Below the pieces are notes generated by a model that worked only from the letters and a program-made list of their open reading frames with translations, had not been told where the DNA came from and did no database searches. 24,629 bases of DNA from NCBI GenBank assembly GCA_030770535.1, contig JASVEC010000256.1, forward strand, positions 1 to 24,629, in the 5' to 3' direction. Source of the DNA: Batkoa obscura (lineage: Eukaryota > Entomophthoromycota > Entomophthoromycetes > Entomophthorales > Batkoaceae). The position numbers and the translations under genes are program-made. Position 1 is the stretch's first letter. Each line of letters opens with the position of its first letter. Below are positions 19,754 through 24,629 of the stretch, piece by piece.

Positions 19754-21267
19754 ATGAGTTTTAACAAAACGATTGATGAGCCAATTCTTGAACCGCAGCA
19801 GATAGTAGAAGTATTAAGGAAGTTAGAAATATACATCCATGAAACACAAATTTTGAAACCTTCTGAAATGGACTGCCTTACAATCTTCAATTCAATAAGC
19901 GAATTGTTTCTAGGTATCGGTCTTGTGCCTGATATTGAGTACGTTAGAAATCATTTTAAAGAGTATGATCATATATTACAAGATCTTGCTGGATTACTTG
20001 CTTATCTTAAAAGATTGTAATTTTTCTTTGTTTAGTTTTGATTGTATGACTAATTATAAGTTTAGAAATGAATTTTTTAAATCGTTGAATATTGAGCCTG
20101 TTAGCTATATTGATTTAGTTGAGCCTAAACCTAAGAAAATAATAAGGATCTTGTCTCAACTAATTAACTTTTTAAGGTATAGGGAATTTTATTCTAAACT
20201 TATAGATGATAGGATTAGAGCGCTGGTAACTATTAAAATGACCATTTCTGATATATTATTTACAATTAATCCTAGAATGAAGTATCTGATAAGCTGGATG
20301 AAAAACTGGAAGAAAATAGGCAAATGAAACAATACAATATTGAAAATGAGTAAGCATAAAATTATTATCTTATTATAGTTGTCTAAATTCGTTAGAATAA
20401 CCGAAGATGAAGTTTACCAAGAAAGCAAAATCAATTCAATAATTAAAATAGATAAAGAAGAGATGATAATGATGGCTAAAGAGCAAGAGAAAACGTCAGC
20501 GGTACATGATGAGTTAAGAGAAATTCATACAAAAAATCGAATAAAGATTGATGCATTGGAAGAAGTAATTAAAAAAGGTAAATATATTATTACCGAATTA
20601 AGTTCCATGATTATCGAAGATCCAGCCAAATTGATGGAGTCCATTAAAAAGAATCGAGAAGATAATACAAAAATGGAACAAATTATAGCAATTGGCATGG
20701 AAGAAATAAATAAAATTAAAGACCAGATTAATATATTAAAAGATAACAGAGAAGAGTTGGAAATAAGAAAAAAACTGATAAAAGAGCTAATGATACAAAT
20801 TAAGAGATTTGCAAGTTTAGATAAAAAACAAAAGGAATTCAAAGATAAAAATGAAACATTAGAGAAAGCTATAGGAGACTTTAAAGCGGAAGAAAAAGTA
20901 ATATAATGTAGTTTATATTTGAACATAAATATTAATTCTGCTTTAGGTTCTACTAATGGAAGATGAAAGGATAACTAATGAAGTAAAAGAACGGAATGAA
21001 AATTATAAAAAGAAAAGAGAAATGCTATCAATCGAAAAATATAAAAGTGAGTTAGTTAAAAGGAAGAGAGAAGAAGCAATGAAAGTTGCAGATAATGAAA
21101 AGAGAGAGTTACATAAGCGATTAAAAGCATTGGAAGAAGAAAAAAGAGAAATAGTAGAGAGTAATGACCATAAAGTAAAAAAAATAATTTTAACAAACAA
21201 CAATCTTGTTAAAAAAGCAAATAAATTTTGTAAACTTGTTCAAGAAATGGTTAAAATTATAAAATAG
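19754..21267 (+). CDS. NUF2: Kinetochore protein Nuf2 (Ndc80 complex), five exons
   Basis: Exons are 19754-20016, 20066-20225, 20276-20349, 20396-20897 and 20947-21267, giving 439 aa, close to Nuf2 of yeast and human. The N-terminal calponin-homology-like head runs to about residue 140 and holds YDHILQDLAGLLAYLKRLNE followed by FFKSLNIEPVSYIDLVEPKP, then IIRILSQLINFLRYREF. From memory, this stretch lines up with human NUF2 without a gap (YPHLMEGF...VNDF...IINFIHFRE). The rest is coiled coil, with IIEDPAKL matching the family IVDSPEKL. Nuf2 pairs with Ndc80 to hold microtubules. The four introns of 46-50 nt all start GTAA and end AG; the joins were set by frame and family match. In introns 1 and 3 the AG that fits is not the first one. 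No intact-frame break remains. Confidence 0.9.
20017..20065 (+). other. NUF2 intron 1
   Basis: The 49-nt intron runs from GTAATT to GTTTAG with a branch-site word TGACTAAT. Earlier AGs at 20034-20035 and 20059-20060 would add residues or break the frame, whereas the AG at 20064-20065 gives the gapless Nuf2 match. The other introns are 20226-20275 (50 nt, GTAACT), 20350-20395 (46 nt, GTAAGC) and 20898-20946 (49 nt, GTAATA). Confidence 0.8.
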
Positions 21268-21626
21268 AAGTGAAAGTAGTTGCTTTAATTTTAATAAACT
21301 TATTTATGATTTACGATTTGTTTTATTTTGTTTAAAAGCTTATTATTTATATCGATTTTATAGTAAATATATTTTTGGTCATTATCAAACTTAGTCTAAC
21401 AGAGTGATAATAATTAAATTCATTATATCAAAAAGTTATTGGCTGTTTTAATATTAATCTAAGTAAACCCAACTTATATTTAAACAATTACTAATAGAAA
21501 TAGCAAATTTTTGGATGTCCAAAGCATTTTACAATAAAACAATAATATTTAGAGCTATTATGAACTACAAATAAATAAAACTAATTCAGATTTAAAAAAA
21601 TAGTCAATATTTTGATTGCAAAATTA
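21268..21626. other. Spacer between NUF2 and tRNA-Ile, nothing recognised
   Basis: AT-rich; no gene or MITE seen. T runs (read on the minus strand) near 21595-21623 can end Pol III transcription of the tRNA. Confidence 0.45.
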
Positions 21627-21699
21627 TGCTCCGTATAGGGCTTGAACCTATGACCTTAGCGTTATTAGCACCACGCTCTGCCAACTGAGCTAACGGAGC
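21627..21699 (-). tRNA. tRNA-Ile (AAT anticodon), second copy
   Basis: All 73 nt equal the gene at 4417-4489. The flanks are unrelated apart from the single T on the plus strand just beyond the 3' end of each, so this is a dispersed copy rather than part of a larger duplication. Confidence 0.95.
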
Positions 21700-22640
21700 T
21701 TATCTATTACTTATTTTTTTGAATAATATTCTATAATTATATTTAAAATTATTATACAGTGATTGACGTTGCAAATTAAAATACTTACGTTTATAATTCA
21801 TGTACTACTTTAACATGACTGTAATAAGTTTATTTATTAATTAGCTTACTTTAGGATTTTTGTGTTAAAAAATTGTTTTTAATTGATATATGATAATACG
21901 AGTAAAAGTTTTATGTACTCTTGACCAATTATTATATAGCAAGAAGCTTTACCTTGTCATTTTTTTTACCACTTCACTATCAGCTATTATCATTTGTATA
22001 CTAAAATCCTGAATGAGTGATTTTTTATTTTTATAAGTAATTTCATTTAACAATCATATAATTCAATATCTAAATAAATTGGTGATATAAGGTTTTTAGA
22101 TAAATAAAAATAGTCTAATTATTCAATGTAGATTACTTTCAGTCAATTTAAAAATATATTTAAAAATCATATTATATCTAGTTAATTATTTTTACACCTT
22201 ATAGTTCTAAAAACAATATCTAAATCAGAGATAGGCCAAATAATATGGAAATATTAAAAATTCCTAGACATCAGATGTCCGAATAGAAAAGACAGAATTA
22301 TTTTGTCTAAAACCATTAATTTCATGTATTGAAAACTAGAAGTAATTTACACAATAAAATGGAAGAACAAGGGATGTGTACTAACATCCTAAAAAAGTAA
22401 GGTATTAACAAATAAGTATCCAACTACAATTACAAATTCAAATAGTACACAGTTTAGTTGCAAAATTATTAGCAAAGTTGATCATTAACCAAAATAAAAT
22501 TACAAAACCGTAATCAAAATACTTATTTAGTTATAATGTTTTAATATAACTTAAATTAAGTCTAAAATTCTAGAATTAGCACATATTTAGAAATATACTA
22601 AAAATATTTAACAATGCACTATAAAACAGTCAATTGACCT
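21700..22640. other. AT-rich region without a gene
   Basis: No open frame of note, tRNA or MITE is seen. A short palindrome GACATCAGATGTC lies near 22267. Confidence 0.45.
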
Positions 22641-22646
22641 GATGAA

Positions 22647-22697
22647 CTATCCATAATCAGATGATAGTATCACACAGTTTAGTAGATAGTTCTATCA
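22647..22697. promoter_or_regulatory. Cluster of four GATA-type motifs upstream of the trypsin gene
   Basis: CTATCC (22647), TGATAG (22662), AGATAG (22684) and CTATCA (22692) all carry the WGATAR/HGATAR core on one strand or the other within 51 bp, just before the TATA box. In fungi, GATA factors of the AreA/Gln3 type switch on secreted proteases when nitrogen is short. AT-rich DNA makes single sites common, so this is suggestive only. Confidence 0.4.
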
Positions 22698-22712
22698 TTT
22701 ACTAATTGAAAG

Positions 22713-22720
22713 TATAAATA
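22713..22720 (+). promoter_or_regulatory. TATA box of the trypsin gene
   Basis: TATAAATA lies 58-65 nt before the ATG, the same word and similar distance as in seven-TM copies 2 and 3. Confidence 0.65.
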
Positions 22721-22777
22721 CCAATAAACTTACATTTCTGGAAAACAATAACTCTAGTACAGCTACTAAATATTCAA

Positions 22778-23603
22778 ATGCAATTCTTCAGTTTAACTTT
22801 TTTACTCACTTTACTCACCAGCACTGCCCACTGTGGTATCAATGGTGATGGTCGAATCATAGGTGGCTACGAAGTAACCCCAGCTTTTAAATATCCCTTT
22901 GCAGCTGTTATTTATCGCAATGGAGGATTAAGTTGTCAAGGTACTTTATATCGTAAAAACCGTTTAATAACTGCAGGTCACTGTGGTGGTGGAGTTAATG
23001 AATTTAAAGTGCTAATTCATCGTCATAACTTAACTTTAACTGATGCTCAAGAGCAAGGTTATCGTGTGGGGGTAAAACAAATTGTTACTCATCCATTACA
23101 TGATGGTCAACAAAGATATGATATTGCTATTTGGAAGTTAGATTCCAATGATAACTCAGAGAATGGTATCTATCTTGATGAAAGTGGCTTATATGCAAAA
23201 GATAAGATGCTAGTTAATGTTATTGGATGGGGCACTACTGCTGAAGGTGGTTCTATTCCTAAAAAATTATTACAAACTGATGTACCCATTGTTAATGTGG
23301 ATGAATGTGTTAAAGCCTATGCTAATAATACTAGAAAAGTGGATAAAAGCGTACAATTATGTGCTGGATTTCAAGAAGGAGGTAAAGACACCTGTCAAGG
23401 GGATTCGGGTGGTCCTTTGTTTACTAATGTCAATGGTAAATACCATATCATTGGTATCACTTCCTGGGGTAAGGGATGTGGTAGGCCTAACTTTCCAGGG
23501 GTAAGTTTAATAATATTTTAGTTTTGTTCTTTATTAATGATTTTATTAGGTATATACTAAAATTAATGCAGTACTTGACTTCATTAAAAAAGAAACTGTT
23601 TAA
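22778..23603 (+). CDS. Secreted trypsin-like serine protease (family S1A), two exons
   Basis: Exons are 22778-23500 and 23550-23603, giving 258 aa. The 49-nt phase-0 intron (GTAAGT...TTATTAG) splits the family motif PGVYTK. The signal peptide is MQFFSLTFLLTLLTSTAHC; a short pro-segment ends at Arg26, and cleavage there frees IIGGYEV, the classic new N-terminus. The catalytic triad is His68 (TAGHC), Asp115 (YDIAIW) and Ser210 (GDSGGP). Asp204, six before the Ser, is the S1-pocket residue that sets cleavage after Lys/Arg. Cys pairs suit S1A (CQG/GHC, DEC, LCAGF, DTCQGD, GKGC). Without the second exon the protein would lose its final helix (NAVLDFIKKETV). Expanded secreted trypsins are known in insect-associated Entomophthorales, where they attack cuticle and host protein. 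Regulation may be by nitrogen, judging from the GATA cluster. Confidence 0.96.
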
Positions 23604-23933
23604 TTAAATAAAGTTTATCAACTAAATTTTAGTTCGAGTATTTTTTTATCTATAAAATAATTTGTTAAAAAATAAAATCTTAATAATAAATAGAAAATCA
23701 ACAATAACAAATAAATAAAAACCTATTGAATATTGAAAATAGATGGCATTTATTAAGATCATAGAATAATGAATGACTATAATTATATATTTATAGCTAT
23801 CTATAAAACGCTGTATGGAGAAAGGTGTAATATAGGAAACCAGAATAATGAAATACAAGTTTCATTTATTGAACTTATGACATATAATAAGAATATATAT
23901 TTTTTACAGTTAAAAGCATCAGTAACTAAAAAG
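23604..23933. other. Trypsin 3' flank, nothing recognised
   Basis: AT-rich 3' flank up to tRNA-Asn. Open frames here overlap the tRNA or lack protein-like composition. Confidence 0.5.
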
Positions 23934-24007
23934 GCTCGTATGGCGCAATTGGCTAGCGCGTCCGACTGTTAATCGGGAGGTTACTGGTTCGATCCCAGTT
24001 ATGAGCG
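23934..24007 (+). tRNA. tRNA-Asn (GTT anticodon)
   Basis: The 74-nt cloverleaf has acceptor GCTCGTA/TATGAGC with discriminator G, D arm GGCGCAATTGGCTAGCGC, anticodon loop CTGTTAA and T loop GGTTCGATCCC. There is no intron. Confidence 0.95.
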
Positions 24008-24014
24008 CGTTCGA

Positions 24015-24019
24015 TTTTT
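24015..24019 (+). terminator. Pol III terminator of tRNA-Asn
   Basis: A T5 run starts 8 nt after the tRNA end, the usual Pol III stop signal. Confidence 0.75.
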
Positions 24020-24032
24020 CCAATAGAATATT

Positions 24033-24121
24033 TGGGGATGTTTTTTTAGCTTCAGCATTTTTCCATCTTTTAAGCGCTATTTGAGTGGGAAAATTGTTAG
24101 TAAAATTCTTAAATACAAAAC
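24033..24121 (+). mobile_element. MITE, left part, split by an LTR-like insertion
   Basis: It starts TGGGGATGTTTTTTTAGC and holds the core AAGCGCTATTTGAGTGGGAA and TTAGTAAAATTCTTAAATAC. At 24121 the LTR-like element begins. After that element the window shows the repeated target word and TA, so the right end of the MITE probably lies just beyond the window. It begins 25 bases past the tRNA-Asn gene. Confidence 0.85.
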
Positions 24122-24623
24122 TGTGAAATCTGGTACTCAGGGTTTGGAGTCAAGAACAGCTATTGCTGGGTTGACTACACTACAAGTCGAAAGGTCTTAG
24201 TTTATGTGACTAAGGTAGACTTAGATTATGAGGAATAGCACGTAATAGGTTACAAGCTATATAAGACAAATAGAATAGACAATACTAATGTAAAATCTAT
24301 GTAAAATACTATTAAGAAAACTTAGTGGCTTTATTAAATGTTCGAGATATCAGGGAATAATTCAGTTAAAAAGCCTTAAGCTACTATACTCTGAAAACTC
24401 TTTTATACTCTGAAAACTCTTTTATACTCTGAAAACTCTTTTATACTCTGAAAAGTATAAATATCAAAATGAGATGATAATATTTCTTTGGGATGGAGCT
24501 AGAAATTCTCATAACAAATCAAAATAAGAACATGGGATTGATTTCCTCTGAGCTCGAGAACACAACAGCTTAGGCGTTGTTATGTTATAATTAACCATGG
24601 GACTGACAAAGCGATATTTCACA
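24122..24623 (+). mobile_element. Solo LTR-like element, copy B, inserted in a MITE
   Basis: The 502-bp non-coding element runs from TGTGAAAT to ATTTCACA. The target word AAAC (or CAAAC/CAAAAC, depending on how the ends are set) stands on both sides, so the duplication is 4 to 6 bp. It matches copy A at 9855-10318 in reverse. A tandem repeat of a 19-bp unit (ACTCTGAAAACTCTTTTAT) lies at 24388-24454, about 3.5 units against 1.5 in copy A. No internal genes are seen next to it. It is younger than the MITE it sits in. Family unknown. Confidence 0.7.
24388..24454. repeat. 19-bp tandem repeat inside the LTR-like element
   Basis: Three full units of ACTCTGAAAACTCTTTTAT and a partial fourth. The two units fewer in copy A account for the 38-bp difference in element length. 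Confidence 0.85.
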
Positions 24624-24629
24624 AAACTA

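Noticed and set aside
20525-21203. Minus-strand frames of 133 and 66 codons that look like membrane segments
   Set aside because: They are the complement of the Lys/Glu-rich coiled coil of NUF2, which always mirrors as Phe/Leu/Ser.
1-24629. Search for CRISPR arrays, toxin-antitoxin pairs, biosynthetic clusters or other prokaryote-type systems
   Set aside because: Genes with GT-AG introns, eukaryotic tRNAs and spaced layout show a eukaryotic nuclear contig; no repeats with unique spacers or operons are present.

Overview
The window is AT-rich eukaryotic nuclear DNA. Genes are spaced, some carry short GT-AG introns (46-76 nt), tRNAs are typical eukaryotic ones, and the standard code reads through every gene. 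A secreted trypsin, an F-box/LRR relic, a Scy1-type pseudokinase, a kinetochore Nuf2, a B-type cyclin and many small transposons with very low GC suggest an early-diverging fungus. The Conidiobolus/Entomophthoromycotina group is my best guess. This is inference from gene content and style, not from a database match.

Layout. 0.9-1.4 kb (+): a small unrecognised protein whose frame is broken twice, both times at T runs. 1.7-4.2 kb (-): a three-exon SCYL1/Scy1 gene. 4.4 kb (-): tRNA-Ile. 4.9-8.1 kb (-): two members of a seven-TM family (TMEM198/DUF4203-like guess), the first split by a MITE. 9.2 kb (-): tRNA-Ala. 9.9 kb (-): a solo LTR-like element. 11.7-13.8 kb (-): a divergent B-type cyclin. 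14.3-15.0 kb (-): the third seven-TM member. 15-17.6 kb: no gene, three MITEs. 17.6-19.4 kb (+): gene relics, including an F-box pseudogene split by a MITE. 19.75-21.27 kb (+): NUF2, five exons, reconstructed by matching the family. 21.6 kb (-): a second, identical tRNA-Ile. 22.8-23.6 kb (+): a secreted trypsin with TATA box and a GATA-motif cluster. 23.9 kb (+): tRNA-Asn. From 24.03 kb to the end: a MITE split by another copy of the LTR-like element.

The strongest signals are three. (1) The three seven-TM paralogues share blocks that are almost identical at the DNA level, next to promoters, N-termini or C-terminal halves that are clearly diverged; this looks like gene conversion, and it includes the MITE-split copy. 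(2) A foldback MITE family of about 100 bp has 13 copies in 24.6 kb, with an empty site that can be inferred from a paralogue. (3) Both LTR-like elements lie within about 0.6 kb of a tRNA gene. The genes form no operon or shared pathway; NUF2 and the cyclin are both cell-cycle genes but are probably neighbours by chance. I found no defence system, CRISPR array or secondary-metabolite cluster.
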